Positions 1 to 8,591 of a stretch of 64,000 nucleotides of DNA are shown here, piece by piece. A program made the position numbers and the translations under genes. The notes under the pieces were generated by a model. That model did not search any database, was not told the origin of the DNA, and was given only the letters and a program-made list of their open reading frames with translations. Numbering within the stretch: the stretch's first letter is position 1; each line of letters opens with the position of its first letter. The stretch is from Bacteroidales bacterium (GTDB lineage Bacteria > Bacteroidota > Bacteroidia > Bacteroidales > F082). Location of the stretch: NCBI GenBank assembly GCA_017427985.1, contig JAFRRS010000023.1, forward strand, positions 124,001 to 188,000, written 5' to 3'.

Positions 1-210
1 GATTTTGTCAATGTCAAGCGACGACACATCAACACCGGCAGCTTCAAGTTCCTCGAAAGTGATTCGGTATATTGCAGTCTCTGTAACACCTATTTTATAA
101 ATGGTGCCGTCCCTTAGAACCGAGTTTTCAGCAAACGTCTGACCGTTGGCAGTCATATAAACTGCCACAAGCAACAAAATTACAAATATTTTTCGCAAAA
201 GCCGCATCAT
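1..210 (-). CDS. PorU-like secreted protein, N-terminal fragment (cut by window edge)
   Basis: Seventy codons of a gene that runs off the left edge. It begins with a hydrophobic signal peptide (RKIFVILLLVAVYM) followed by mature sequence containing SVLRDGTIYKIGV and YRITFEELEAAGVDV. This matches, position by position, the N-terminus of the PorU-like protein encoded just upstream (SVLSSGTWYKMSI, YKLTYSDLESMGVDV), so the two are paralogues. The start ATG overlaps the upstream stop as ATGA, which implies translational coupling. An ATG one codon later (207) is equally possible. The rest of the protein is unseen, so a C25 peptidase domain is inferred only from the relationship. The call of an exported PorU-related protein is good; its exact role is unknown. 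Confidence 0.75.
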   Translation of the reverse strand, partial: MMRLLRKIFVILLLVAVYMTANGQTFAENSVLRDGTIYKIGVTETAIYRITFEELEAAGVDVSSLDIDKI

Positions 211-3200
211 CTTGCAATTACAAGTTTGGAATACCCTGACTGTTTTTCATTATTCGAATTAGTCAGCGTGACATTATAAATATAAACTCCTGACGGCAAC
301 GGGCTTCCACTGTCGGATGTGCCGTCCCAATAAATAGGCTCAATGCGTGTTGACGTGCCGTATCTGCTATCGTTCAACGTTTTAACCAACTGCCCGCTGA
401 TATTGTAAATCCTAATTGTCACATCAATATCTCCTTTCTGATTATGCTCGAAACAGAATCTTGTCTGGTCCGACATCGGATTCGGGGCGTTGAATATGTT
501 CTCAATCGACATATTGCTGCTTTTGACAACGTTGAAATCCAAAGAGACATTTGTAGAATTGTTGTAAATGTCCCACACGCGGAAATTAAGATGATGCAAG
601 CCCTCATTCAAGCCATAGAACCTGTAAACAATTGTGCCATAATCATTTGCATCTAAAGGCGTGTCATAGTATGAATTCAAGGTATAGGTCTTGTTTGTGG
701 CTCCAGTTATAGTAGCAATGATGTCATGGCCGATACCTGCGCCAGTGGTGTTTATGCCGTTTTTATCCTTTATAAAAGCATAAAACACGGGATTCTCATT
801 GGTAATTCCGCCACTCACAAACAAAGTGTCATCGATAAAAATCCTCGCCACAGGACCGTCCACATCAGGCAAAGCCGTTTCATCGTAGCCGCCAATAATG
901 ATGTCACCATAAGAGCCGTTGGCATCCGTTTCATAATCTGTTGCATAAAAGCTTATCAAACCCTTGCCATAGCTGTAGTTAATATCTTTCGGCAACAAAA
1001 ACTTAATCTCGAATTTTCCAGAATCAACAACTGCTCTTCCGTTGAATAACAAGCTGTTACGGACTTTGAAATCTCTTATTGGGCTCCCATTGTCACCCTT
1101 GGTGCGATATGTGTTCTCCTTGTCATAAACCGACACTCTCACTTCCCCGTTGAAATCCGTCATTCTTTCACCAAAGTTATCTCTTACCTCACCTTGCAAC
1201 TCCACGGTACTCAATGCTTTAAGAGTGTCCGTGTTGGCAACCGCCGCATTCCCGTTAATTCTTGTCAGCACGACGTTGTTTTTAGGATATGCGAGTCGCA
1301 AGGCTGGGTCACCGAAAAGGACAAACACCTTGGTATCAGGCTTGTTATCTTGTTTCGCCTTATAAAAAATGTCACCCATCGTCGGATACTCGCCATTTCT
1401 CATAACAAACATGTTCCTGAAAGTTCTTTTCAGAATCTCGAGGCTGTTAGACGTTGTCCTTGCCGTTGTAATCATGGCGATCGCCCCACCTCTCTTACTT
1501 GTGAACATTATCTCGCCGGCAGAAGTTCTCGTGTGGTCATCAAAACGGCTGAACTCGCATGTCGCTGTCATGAAAAGAGGCAGCATCGGCAGGTTTTGCC
1601 ACGAGTTTATGTCGTCGATTGTCAGAATTCGCTCATCACCGAGACCGATTTCGCCACCATGACCGTTATATCCGAAGACAAGAGTTCCTCTTTCAATTCT
1701 GTTTGTAAGAGCCTCGTTTATTTCCGGGCAGCGTTGTCCGCTCGCCGTCGCCACCTGATTATACGCGTCAAGATAAAGCTTGTCAACGATGACATCCCCT
1801 CCCCATCTTGAAATTGAGTCAGCGATTATCTCACAATTATTGATAAAACCAGTCGACTCGTCATCACACATAAGCGTAACAACATTGCGCCAATTCGACA
1901 TAACCTTGTTGTTTTTTGCAAGATACGCCTCGATTTTATCGAGCACATCGGTCGCCTCATCTGTCGTATTAACCGGCATTCTGCCTATTGCGAGGTCTAT
2001 TATTGAACTTGAATTATCCTTCTCCAAATCACCTTCGTCATCGCCGAGGCATACATAGAAATCATCGGTAACAAAAGATGATGTGATGACTGTCGATTTG
2101 AATGACTCGTATGAAGGAATCAGGCACACATCAGGATTTTTATAGTCGTATGAAGCGTCACCGAAAAGAAGCACGTATTTCAAACGATGCTCATCGCTGC
2201 TGTTTTTGTACAGCATCTTTATAAAATTGCGGATTCCTGCGATATCAAGAGCACCGCAAGAAAACTCATTATAAATATACTGAGGCTGCACGATGTCGAT
2301 AACCAAATCATCAATATGCGAATGTATTTCTTTAAGTCGCTCAGCGTGTGATTGGAATTTTGGATTCGTAATTATAAGATAATCAATGTCTTTCTTTGCA
2401 TGAAGATTCTGATTTGCAACTTTTCCGACATAAGTCGGTGTATTAAAATCATTTCCATCGAATGCAACAAATTCATTTCCCACATCACCATTTATTTTGA
2501 ATGAGAGCGTTGACGATGACAAAGAAGTGTTAATCAGTTTCGGCTCAATCGGATTTGTCACATCCCAAACTCTAATTGCATTTGAAGCATTCTGCAACTG
2601 ATACTCATACACTTTCGACTCGTCGTTACATTCAGGATTCCTGAAAAACATCACATTTCCCGACATTTTAAGACGACGCCACGCATTCATCGATATGTAA
2701 TCCATCCAGCCCACCGACGATGTCGCGCTTCTGACATATTTTACATCCACTGACACTGGGGATGCCGTGGCACTAAAGGTCGCGAAACATGAAGTGTCCG
2801 CATTAGCGTAAATCGTAGCTGAAGTCGGACCGTATGTTTTTGAATACAACACCTTATTTTTATAGCTCACCACAAAAGATGCTGAAGACGCGTTTCTCGA
2901 CGCCATAGAAGCCTTCACTTTTACATCCCTTTCTGTAATCATGTTCTGGAAAGCGAAATTATAGTTTCTCTGTGTTGTGATATCAAAAGCGTCGAAATAC
3001 CATGTGCAACCCATATTGTTGATGTTGACTTCATCAACGTCAATAACTTGATGGTCAAGGAATTCCGTCACCAACATTGCTGCACCAGCACTCGGCGTCT
3101 CCGCTGTCTGTATACGTTTTCCATGCTCGTCACCAACTGTAAGGAAAACGTAGGTGTAATCGGTATACGGGTTTTTGACATGTGAATAATAGTTCTGTTT

Positions 3201-3581
3201 CGTGTAATATTTCCAAACAACCGGACCTCTTGCATAAAACAAGATGTAATCGTTCTGGTTGAAAACGCCATCATTTTCACCTGACACAAAAATCGGAATC
3301 TCTGCCAAATCATCCGGATATGGTGCTTTATTAATCTTCGGTAACACCCCTCCACCATTATGATAAATACGTATGCAGCGCGGGTCGATGTTTTTCACAT
3401 CAACGCCCATCGACTCCAAATCAGAATATGTCAGTTTATATATTCCAGTTGATGAAATAGACATCTTATACCATGTACCCGAGCTCAGCACGGAATCAGT
3501 TGCAAAACCTTTGATTCCCGCACCCAACAACATGAGCACAAACAACAAAAAAGCCCTTCTTTTATTCCCCAAAAACTCCAT
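207..3581 (-). CDS. porU: Type IX secretion system sortase-like protein PorU (C25 gingipain-family peptidase)
   Basis: A large exported protein of about 1124 residues. PorU-family proteins act at the cell surface, cleaving the C-terminal domain of type IX cargo and attaching the cargo to A-LPS. A signal peptide (RRAFLLFVLMLLGAGIKGFA) precedes the family N-terminus SVLSSGTWYKM. The central C25 domain has YVLLFGDASYDYK, IGRMPVN, the catalytic His in YNGHGGEIG and the catalytic Cys in MTATCEFSRF. A FlgD/CTD-like beta domain closes the protein (NAPNPMSDQTRF to SGVYIYNV). The start is set at the internal ATG at 3581, because a consensus promoter lies at 3597-3627 and the upstream in-frame codon at 3626 falls inside it. 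It is translationally coupled to a paralogue downstream, and the gldJ-like gene diverges from it. Confidence 0.88.
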   Translation of the reverse strand: MEFLGNKRRAFLLFVLMLLGAGIKGFATDSVLSSGTWYKMSISSTGIYKLTYSDLESMGVDVKNIDPRCIRIYHNGGGVLPKINKAPYPDDLAEIPIFVSGENDGVFNQNDYILFYARGPVVWKYYTKQNYYSHVKNPYTDYTYVFLTVGDEHGKRIQTAETPSAGAAMLVTEFLDHQVIDVDEVNINNMGCTWYFDAFDITTQRNYNFAFQNMITERDVKVKASMASRNASSASFVVSYKNKVLYSKTYGPTSATIYANADTSCFATFSATASPVSVDVKYVRSATSSVGWMDYISMNAWRRLKMSGNVMFFRNPECNDESKVYEYQLQNASNAIRVWDVTNPIEPKLINTSLSSSTLSFKINGDVGNEFVAFDGNDFNTPTYVGKVANQNLHAKKDIDYLIITNPKFQSHAERLKEIHSHIDDLVIDIVQPQYIYNEFSCGALDIAGIRNFIKMLYKNSSDEHRLKYVLLFGDASYDYKNPDVCLIPSYESFKSTVITSSFVTDDFYVCLGDDEGDLEKDNSSSIIDLAIGRMPVNTTDEATDVLDKIEAYLAKNNKVMSNWRNVVTLMCDDESTGFINNCEIIADSISRWGGDVIVDKLYLDAYNQVATASGQRCPEINEALTNRIERGTLVFGYNGHGGEIGLGDERILTIDDINSWQNLPMLPLFMTATCEFSRFDDHTRTSAGEIMFTSKRGGAIAMITTARTTSNSLEILKRTFRNMFVMRNGEYPTMGDIFYKAKQDNKPDTKVFVLFGDPALRLAYPKNNVVLTRINGNAAVANTDTLKALSTVELQGEVRDNFGERMTDFNGEVRVSVYDKENTYRTKGDNGSPIRDFKVRNSLLFNGRAVVDSGKFEIKFLLPKDINYSYGKGLISFYATDYETDANGSYGDIIIGGYDETALPDVDGPVARIFIDDTLFVSGGITNENPVFYAFIKDKNGINTTGAGIGHDIIATITGATNKTYTLNSYYDTPLDANDYGTIVYRFYGLNEGLHHLNFRVWDIYNNSTNVSLDFNVVKSSNMSIENIFNAPNPMSDQTRFCFEHNQKGDIDVTIRIYNISGQLVKTLNDSRYGTSTRIEPIYWDGTSDSGSPLPSGVYIYNVTLTNSNNEKQSGYSKLVIAR

Positions 3582-3596
3582 TTTTACAAACTTTTC

Positions 3597-3627
3597 GCAA
3601 AGATACAAATTATTTATAAATAACAAC
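3597..3627 (-). promoter_or_regulatory. Predicted Bacteroidetes-type promoter of porU
   Basis: On the minus strand the -7 element TATCTTTGC occupies 3605-3597. A TTG -33 element lies at 3626-3624, 18 bp upstream. Transcription would begin about 10 nt before the ATG at 3581, which fixes that start codon. Confidence 0.75.
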
Positions 3628-3704
3628 GTTTAAGGTGAATTAATATTGCAAAAAAGAATTTAAAAAAAATTACAAAAAAACGTCTGGCAAATAAAAAAAT
3701 TTCG

Positions 3705-3713
3705 TATTATTGC
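3705..3713 (+). promoter_or_regulatory. Weak promoter candidate for the gldJ-like gene
   Basis: TATTATTGC is one base off the TAnnTTTGC consensus. It lies about 100 nt upstream of the ATG at 3814, in an A/T-rich divergent spacer. No good -33 element is visible. Confidence 0.4.
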
Positions 3714-3813
3714 AGTTTGAAAAATTATGCATTCTCAAAATCATTTTTTGATGCGATTATGCAATAATATTTATGATTTAGAGTTAAAAGGAAAAGAATA
3801 AAATAATACGGAA

Positions 3814-5268
3814 ATGATTAAAAAATCAAGATTAATCAACTTTTTGGCTGTTTTTTGTTGTGGAATTGCTATGACATCCTGCTCAATGTTCTCTGGTAAT
3901 CAGGGGCAATCAAGAACTACAGGATGGGCTTTCAATGATCCTGAGAGAAGCTATATCACTGTAAAAGAAGATTGGCCACAAGACATTGGTCCCGGCTTGG
4001 TTCCGATTGAAGGCGGTTCTTTCACAATGGGAGCAACTCAGGAGAATGTGTTTTATGAGTGGAATAACACCTCGAGACAGGTCACTGTAAACTCATTTTT
4101 CATGGATGAGACAGAAATCAGCAATTTGGATTACATTGAATATGTACACTGGCTTGAGCTTATTTATGGAAAAGACCTTCCTGACATTCCTAAACGGGCT
4201 TTACCTGACACTCTTGTATGGCGTAATGCGATGGCATACAATGAGCCTATGATTGAGGTTTATTTCCGCCATCCCGCCTACCGTGATTATCCTGTTGTAG
4301 GTGTGTCATGGATCCAGGCAAGAGACTATGCCATCTGGCGTACCGACCGTGTCAACGAGAACCGTCTCATCGAAGCCGGTAAAATATATTACGACCCTGA
4401 TCAGAACATGGATAACAACTTCAGCACAGACGCATATCTCGCCGGCAACTATAAAGGTCAGATAGACGAAAACGGTTTCACCGACGTTGGTGATGAAGAA
4501 GTCGTTGACCGCATTTCTATGGAAAACGGTCTGCTTCTGCCAAGATATCGTCTCCCCACCGAAGCCGAATGGGAATACGCTGCGTTAGGTCTTATTGGCA
4601 ACAACCGTGATGGAAGCATTGTGGAACGCAGGACATATCCCTGGAACTCATTAGGACTTCGTGCCGAAGATGAGGATATCAGAGGTCAGTTCGTCGCCAA
4701 CTTCAAGAGAGGAGCTGGTGATTATATGGGTATTGCAGGCAGCCGTAATGACGGTTACGCATTCCCCGCACCAATTGACTCATACTTGGCTAACGACTAT
4801 GGTCTTTACAATATGGCAGGTAACGTGTCAGAATGGGTATACGACGTATATCGTCCGCTTTCCTTCCAAGATGTCGCAGACATGAACGCAGTTAGAGGCA
4901 ATGATGGTAGTATTGGTAGCGGCATAACATCTTACGCACATTTGATTCCTAATAATGATTTAGATACAGTCGTTGACAATAACAAAAAAAACGAATTATA
5001 TAAAAAGAATTTCAACGATGGTGACTCATGGTCTGGTGGCACTACACAAGAGAGTGGTTTAAACACTTCTGAATACACTGATCTCATGTATGACTACAAT
5101 AAAACGACTTTGATTAGCGACCGCGCTCGTGTATATAAGGGTGGTTCTTGGGCAGATGGTCCCTACTACCTCAGTCCTTCAGTACGTCGTTTTTTGGATG
5201 AAGATGACAGGTCGTCAACAATTGGCTTCAGATGCGCAATGAACATGATAGCACCAATGAATTATTAA
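3814..5268 (+). CDS. gldJ: GldJ/GldK-family lipoprotein of the type IX secretion/gliding apparatus
   Basis: A 484-residue lipoprotein: the lipobox ends at Cys23 (AMTSC). The mature protein starts with the TTGWAFNDPE segment typical of GldJ, then a formylglycine-generating-enzyme/sulfatase-modifying-factor fold (VPIEGGSFTMG, MDETEISN, PVVGVSWIQA, RYRLPTEAEWEYA, NMAGNVSEWVYD, RVYKGGSW, STIGFRCAM). GldJ and GldK use this fold structurally in the outer-membrane ring of the type IX machine rather than as enzymes. The porU gene next door and murF downstream fit a type IX locus. GldJ is preferred over GldK because of the N-terminal TGW motif; that choice is from memory of the families. Confidence 0.82.
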   Translation: MIKKSRLINFLAVFCCGIAMTSCSMFSGNQGQSRTTGWAFNDPERSYITVKEDWPQDIGPGLVPIEGGSFTMGATQENVFYEWNNTSRQVTVNSFFMDETEISNLDYIEYVHWLELIYGKDLPDIPKRALPDTLVWRNAMAYNEPMIEVYFRHPAYRDYPVVGVSWIQARDYAIWRTDRVNENRLIEAGKIYYDPDQNMDNNFSTDAYLAGNYKGQIDENGFTDVGDEEVVDRISMENGLLLPRYRLPTEAEWEYAALGLIGNNRDGSIVERRTYPWNSLGLRAEDEDIRGQFVANFKRGAGDYMGIAGSRNDGYAFPAPIDSYLANDYGLYNMAGNVSEWVYDVYRPLSFQDVADMNAVRGNDGSIGSGITSYAHLIPNNDLDTVVDNNKKNELYKKNFNDGDSWSGGTTQESGLNTSEYTDLMYDYNKTTLISDRARVYKGGSWADGPYYLSPSVRRFLDEDDRSSTIGFRCAMNMIAPMNY

Positions 5269-5290
5269 TCAATTGTGGTATGTTATAATT

Positions 5291-5315
5291 AGCCGTCAAA
5301 ATGACGGCTTTTTTT
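5291..5315 (+). terminator. Intrinsic terminator after gldJ
   Basis: Stem AGCCGTCA/TGACGGCT (8 bp) with a 3-nt loop and six T. It lies 22 bp after the gldJ stop. An in-frame ATG at 5301 for murF sits inside it, so murF is taken to start later, at 5331. Confidence 0.85.
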
Positions 5316-5330
5316 GTAAAAAAACGTGAC

Positions 5331-6614
5331 ATGAATGATATTGAAAAAATCTACAGGCTTTATAAAGAAGCTTATACCATCACCACCGACAGCCGTAATA
5401 TCACAAAAGGCTGCATATTTGTTGCACTGAAAGGCGAGCATTTCGACGGCAACGACTTTGCCTTAATAGTCGCTGAAGAAGGCATCGCTGCAGGTGTTAT
5501 CGCTGACAGAAAAGACCTTCCAAAACATGAAAGATTATTTGTTGTGGAGGATAGTTTAAAATGTCTGCAAGAACTGGCGAAATACCATAGAGAAAAAATA
5601 GGTATACCGATAATTGGCATCACAGGAACCAACGGCAAAACGACCACAAAAGAACTCGTATCTGCTGTGTTGTCAAAAAAATACAACATTCTTTACACAC
5701 AAGGTAATTTCAACAACCAGCTTGGTGTGCCACTCACATTACTGAGAATCAAACCTGAGACAGAAATGGCTGTTGTCGAGATGGGTGCAAGCCATCCTGG
5801 AGATATCGATGAATTGACAAATATCGGAAATCCAAATTATGGCATAATCACCAACATTGGAAGAGCACATCTCGAAGGCTTCGGCGGCTTTGAGGGTGTC
5901 ATCAAGACAAAAAACGAGATGTATCAATATATCTCGGCACATGACGGATTTCTTTTCGTAAACCGCGACAACGCTCTTTTGATGGAACTTTCCCATAATA
6001 TTAATAAGGTGACATACGGAACATCTGAGGAAGCGGAAACAAGAGGCAAAATAATCTCATCAAATCCATATCTGTCAGTGGAATGGAATGGTTACAAAAT
6101 TGACACTCAACTGGTTGGAGACTACAACTTTGAAAATGTGATGGCTGCGATATGCATCGGCAAATATTTCAAGGTTGATGAAAACGATATTGTTGAAGCA
6201 TTATCAAACTACCACCCCACCAACAACCGTTCTCAAATTATAGAGACTGCAAAAAACCGTGTTGTTATGGATGCTTACAACGCCAATCCGACCAGCATGA
6301 GCCACGCAATAAAAAACTTTAAAAGCATCTGTAAAGACAACAACCTGCTGATTATCGGCGACATGCGCGAGCTCGGCGAAGAGTCGCAGCAAGAGCATAA
6401 AATGATTATCGAGCTTTTGAAGGAGCTAAAATTTGAGAACGTGTATTTAGTTGGTCCTGAGTTTTCAAAATGCTCTGGAAACTCAGAGTTTGTAACCTTC
6501 AATAATGTTGAAGAGCTCGCGCAGTTCATTAAAAACCATCCTGTTTCAGGCTTCGACATTCTCGTAAAAGGCTCAAACAGCATCCACCTCAACAAAATCA
6601 TCGATTCTTTGTAA
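5331..6614 (+). CDS. murF: UDP-N-acetylmuramoyl-tripeptide--D-alanyl-D-alanine ligase
   Basis: The cytoplasmic Mur ligase that adds D-Ala-D-Ala to UDP-MurNAc-tripeptide with ATP hydrolysis, the last soluble step of peptidoglycan precursor synthesis. Family marks are TDSRNITKGCIFVALKG near the N-terminus, the P-loop GITGTNGKTTTKE, EMGASHPGDI, ITNIGRAHLEGF and DAYNANPTSM. The length (427 aa) is normal. The ATG at 5331 (MNDIEKIYRLY) is chosen over 5301, because the latter is in the loop of the gldJ terminator and would add a ten-residue lysine-rich leader. No promoter of the TAnnTTTG type is visible before 5331, so expression may depend on readthrough. anmK follows with no gap. Confidence 0.93.
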   Translation: MNDIEKIYRLYKEAYTITTDSRNITKGCIFVALKGEHFDGNDFALIVAEEGIAAGVIADRKDLPKHERLFVVEDSLKCLQELAKYHREKIGIPIIGITGTNGKTTTKELVSAVLSKKYNILYTQGNFNNQLGVPLTLLRIKPETEMAVVEMGASHPGDIDELTNIGNPNYGIITNIGRAHLEGFGGFEGVIKTKNEMYQYISAHDGFLFVNRDNALLMELSHNINKVTYGTSEEAETRGKIISSNPYLSVEWNGYKIDTQLVGDYNFENVMAAICIGKYFKVDENDIVEALSNYHPTNNRSQIIETAKNRVVMDAYNANPTSMSHAIKNFKSICKDNNLLIIGDMRELGEESQQEHKMIIELLKELKFENVYLVGPEFSKCSGNSEFVTFNNVEELAQFIKNHPVSGFDILVKGSNSIHLNKIIDSL

Positions 6615-7769
6615 ATGGTTGAGAAACACAATATTATCGGAATCATGTCGGGCAGTTCGCTCGATGGCATCGACCTCGTGGATGTCGATTTCTGGAAAGA
6701 TGGTAAATGGCATTTCGAAATCGTCGCAAAAGACAATTACGATTACGATGATGATTGGAGAAATGCTCTTTCTAATGCGTTTTATCTTGATGATGTACAG
6801 ACGTTTCATGAAACGTCTCTACAAAAACTAGATCATGATTATGGCACTTTTTTAGGTCATGTCACCAAACAATTCATTGACAAATACAATCTGCATCCTG
6901 AATTTGTCGCCTCGCACGGTCACACGATTTTCCACCGTCCACAGGAACATTACACCCTTCAAATCGGTGACGGTCAGGCGCTTGCCAATGAATGTGGTGT
7001 CACTGTAATAAACGATTTCCGCACCGAGGACGTTCTCAAAGGCGGTCAAGGGGCTCCATTGGTGCCAATCGGCGACAAATTGTTATTCTTGGATTATCCG
7101 ATTTGTTTGAATATCGGCGGAATTGCAAATGTTTCGTATGATGTTGACGGTCAACGGATTGCTTACGATATATGTATCGCAAACCAGGCACTTAACTATC
7201 TCGCTGGTCGTTTCGTTCCATCACACAACGTAAAGATGCGATTAATCGCGTCTCTACCTGTATCATTGCATATGCCGTTGACATTTGATTATGACGGCCT
7301 AATTGCCCGTTTTGGATCCATTGATAATCAATTGTTAAACATATTGAATTCCCATCCATTCTATTCTCAAAAATACCCAAAATCATTAGGTCGTGAATTC
7401 TTTGAGGACAACATCAAACCATTGTTGGAAAAACGCGACGACATCGCAGATATGATGGCGACATTTGTGGAACACATTGCGATTCAGATTTCTAAATCAA
7501 TTGACGCTGTAGAGACACAAAATTTTGCGTCTCTACAGATGTTAATCACAGGCGGCGGTGCTAATAACAAATTCCTCGTCGAACGGATTCAGGCGCACAC
7601 CAAACATCAGGTCGTTGTGCCTTCCGATGATATCATCGATTACAAAGAGGCACTGGTGTTCGCTTTCCTCGGACTATTGCGTAGCCGCAACGAAATCAAC
7701 GTATTGCGTTCTGTCACAGGCGCGGAATCCGATTCATCGTCTGGAAAAATATTTTATCCAAATCATTAA
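6615..7769 (+). CDS. anmK: Anhydro-N-acetylmuramic acid kinase, with three in-frame palindromic insertions
   Basis: It phosphorylates and hydrolyses 1,6-anhydroMurNAc to MurNAc-6-phosphate in cell-wall recycling. The ASKHA-type kinase motifs are present: GIMSGSSLDGID at the N-terminus, ASHGHTIFHRP, LQIGDGQALA, NDFRTEDVLKGGQGAPLVP, NIGGIANVS and ITGGGANNKFL. It begins directly after the murF stop. Its length of 384 residues exceeds what I expect for the family. Three copies of the dispersed TGTAGAGACG palindrome are embedded at codons 61, 206 and 299, each read in the same frame (DVQTFHETSLQ, NVKMRLIASLP, AVETQNFASLQ). They look like tolerated surface insertions, and the P-loop-like and substrate motifs are intact. 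Confidence 0.9.
   Translation: MVEKHNIIGIMSGSSLDGIDLVDVDFWKDGKWHFEIVAKDNYDYDDDWRNALSNAFYLDDVQTFHETSLQKLDHDYGTFLGHVTKQFIDKYNLHPEFVASHGHTIFHRPQEHYTLQIGDGQALANECGVTVINDFRTEDVLKGGQGAPLVPIGDKLLFLDYPICLNIGGIANVSYDVDGQRIAYDICIANQALNYLAGRFVPSHNVKMRLIASLPVSLHMPLTFDYDGLIARFGSIDNQLLNILNSHPFYSQKYPKSLGREFFEDNIKPLLEKRDDIADMMATFVEHIAIQISKSIDAVETQNFASLQMLITGGGANNKFLVERIQAHTKHQVVVPSDDIIDYKEALVFAFLGLLRSRNEINVLRSVTGAESDSSSGKIFYPNH
6794..6823. repeat. Palindromic element copy 1 (inside anmK)
   Basis: A 30-bp inverted repeat, TGTACAGACG-TTTCATGAAA-CGTCTCTACA: perfect except for one base pair. Read in frame as V-Q-T-F-H-E-T-S-L-Q. Confidence 0.9.
7229..7258. repeat. Palindromic element copy 2, degenerate (inside anmK)
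   Basis: The core GTAAAGATGCGATTA-ATCGCGTCTCTAC keeps the right arm intact and has two changes in the left arm. Same codon phase as the other coding copies (V-K-M-R-L-I-A-S-L-P). Confidence 0.75.
7508..7537. repeat. Palindromic element copy 3 (inside anmK)
   Basis: TGTAGAGACA-CAAAATTTTG-CGTCTCTACA, one mismatch in the arms. Read as V-E-T-Q-N-F-A-S-L-Q. Confidence 0.9.
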
Positions 7770-7773
7770 AAAA

Positions 7774-7838
7774 TGTGGAGACGTTTCAGGAAACGTCTCC
7801 ACAATCATAATAGAGACGTTTCGGGAAACGTCTCTACC
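7774..7838. repeat. Two palindromic elements in tandem between convergent anmK and fabG
   Basis: Copies 4 (7774-7803, with compensating GTGGAG/CTCCAC arms) and 5 (7809-7838) fill the 84-bp gap between the stops of anmK and fabG. The two hairpins could stop transcription from both sides, but neither is followed by a T-run, so that role is an inference. Confidence 0.85.
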
Positions 7839-7853
7839 ATAAAACGATGTTTT

Positions 7854-8591
7854 TTAGCACTGCATACCACCGCAGCAGTTAATTACCTGACCAGTGACAT
7901 AGCCAGAGAGATCTGATGCGAGGAACAACGCCACGTTAGCGACGTCTTCCGGTGTTCCGCCTCTTCTCAACGGAATCTTGGTCGCCCAGTCTTTTCTAAC
8001 CTCTTCTGGAAGTGCGCGTGTCATGTCGCTCTCAATGAAACCTGGAGCGATGCAGTTGGCACGGATGCCACGGCTGCCCATCTCTTTGGCAACTGACTTG
8101 GCGAGACCGATCAAACCTGCCTTTGATGCCGAGTAGTTTGCCTGACCTGCGTTGCCGCTAACGCCGACGACACTTGCCATGTTGATGATACTTCCACCCT
8201 TCTGACGTGCCATTGTAGGCAATACTGCGTGAATGTAGTTGAATGCTGATTTCAGGTTCACTGTAAGCACTGCATCCCACTGAGCCTCTGTCATACGGAG
8301 CATCAAGCCGTCTTTGGTGATACCAGCGTTGTTGACAAGGATGTCAACACGACCAAAATCTGCAACAATCTGATTGACGGTCTTCTCAACATCAGCGAAG
8401 TCTGCTGCGTTAGAAACGTAACCTTTCACTATCGTGCCGAGTTCGCTGAGTTCAGCCACTGTAGCATTGATGTTGTCTTCATTAATATCGGTGATTGCGA
8501 TATTGCAACCTTCCATAGCGAAACGCTTTGCGATGGCCTTGCCGATACCTCTTGCGGCACCGGTTATGATTGCTGTTCTATTCTTTAACAT
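7854..8591 (-). CDS. fabG: 3-oxoacyl-[acyl-carrier-protein] reductase
   Basis: A short-chain dehydrogenase of 245 residues that reduces 3-ketoacyl-ACP with NADPH in type II fatty-acid synthesis. It shows the Rossmann motif TGAARGIGKAIA near the N-terminus, LVNNAGITKDGLMLRM, and the catalytic Ser/Tyr/Lys in NMASVVGVSGNAGQANYSASKAG. It ends in the usual GYVTGQVINCCGGM. The ATG at 8591 is used. It overlaps the end of the acyl-CoA dehydrogenase gene by 14 bp; a TTG start at 8609 would add six residues and overlap more. It is the last gene of the fabH operon and converges on anmK. Confidence 0.94.
   Translation of the reverse strand: MLKNRTAIITGAARGIGKAIAKRFAMEGCNIAITDINEDNINATVAELSELGTIVKGYVSNAADFADVEKTVNQIVADFGRVDILVNNAGITKDGLMLRMTEAQWDAVLTVNLKSAFNYIHAVLPTMARQKGGSIINMASVVGVSGNAGQANYSASKAGLIGLAKSVAKEMGSRGIRANCIAPGFIESDMTRALPEEVRKDWATKIPLRRGGTPEDVANVALFLASDLSGYVTGQVINCCGGMQC

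Noticed and set aside
1194..1811. Plus-strand 205-codon open frame inside porU
   Set aside because: Antisense shadow of a well-supported C25 peptidase gene; odd composition and no family resemblance. The same applies to the many other frames opposite murA, pcrA, fusA and dnaJ.
7774..7838. Double hairpin as an IS or MITE with terminal inverted repeats
   Set aside because: The two units are separate copies of the 30-bp palindrome found elsewhere, with no target duplication visible around the pair.
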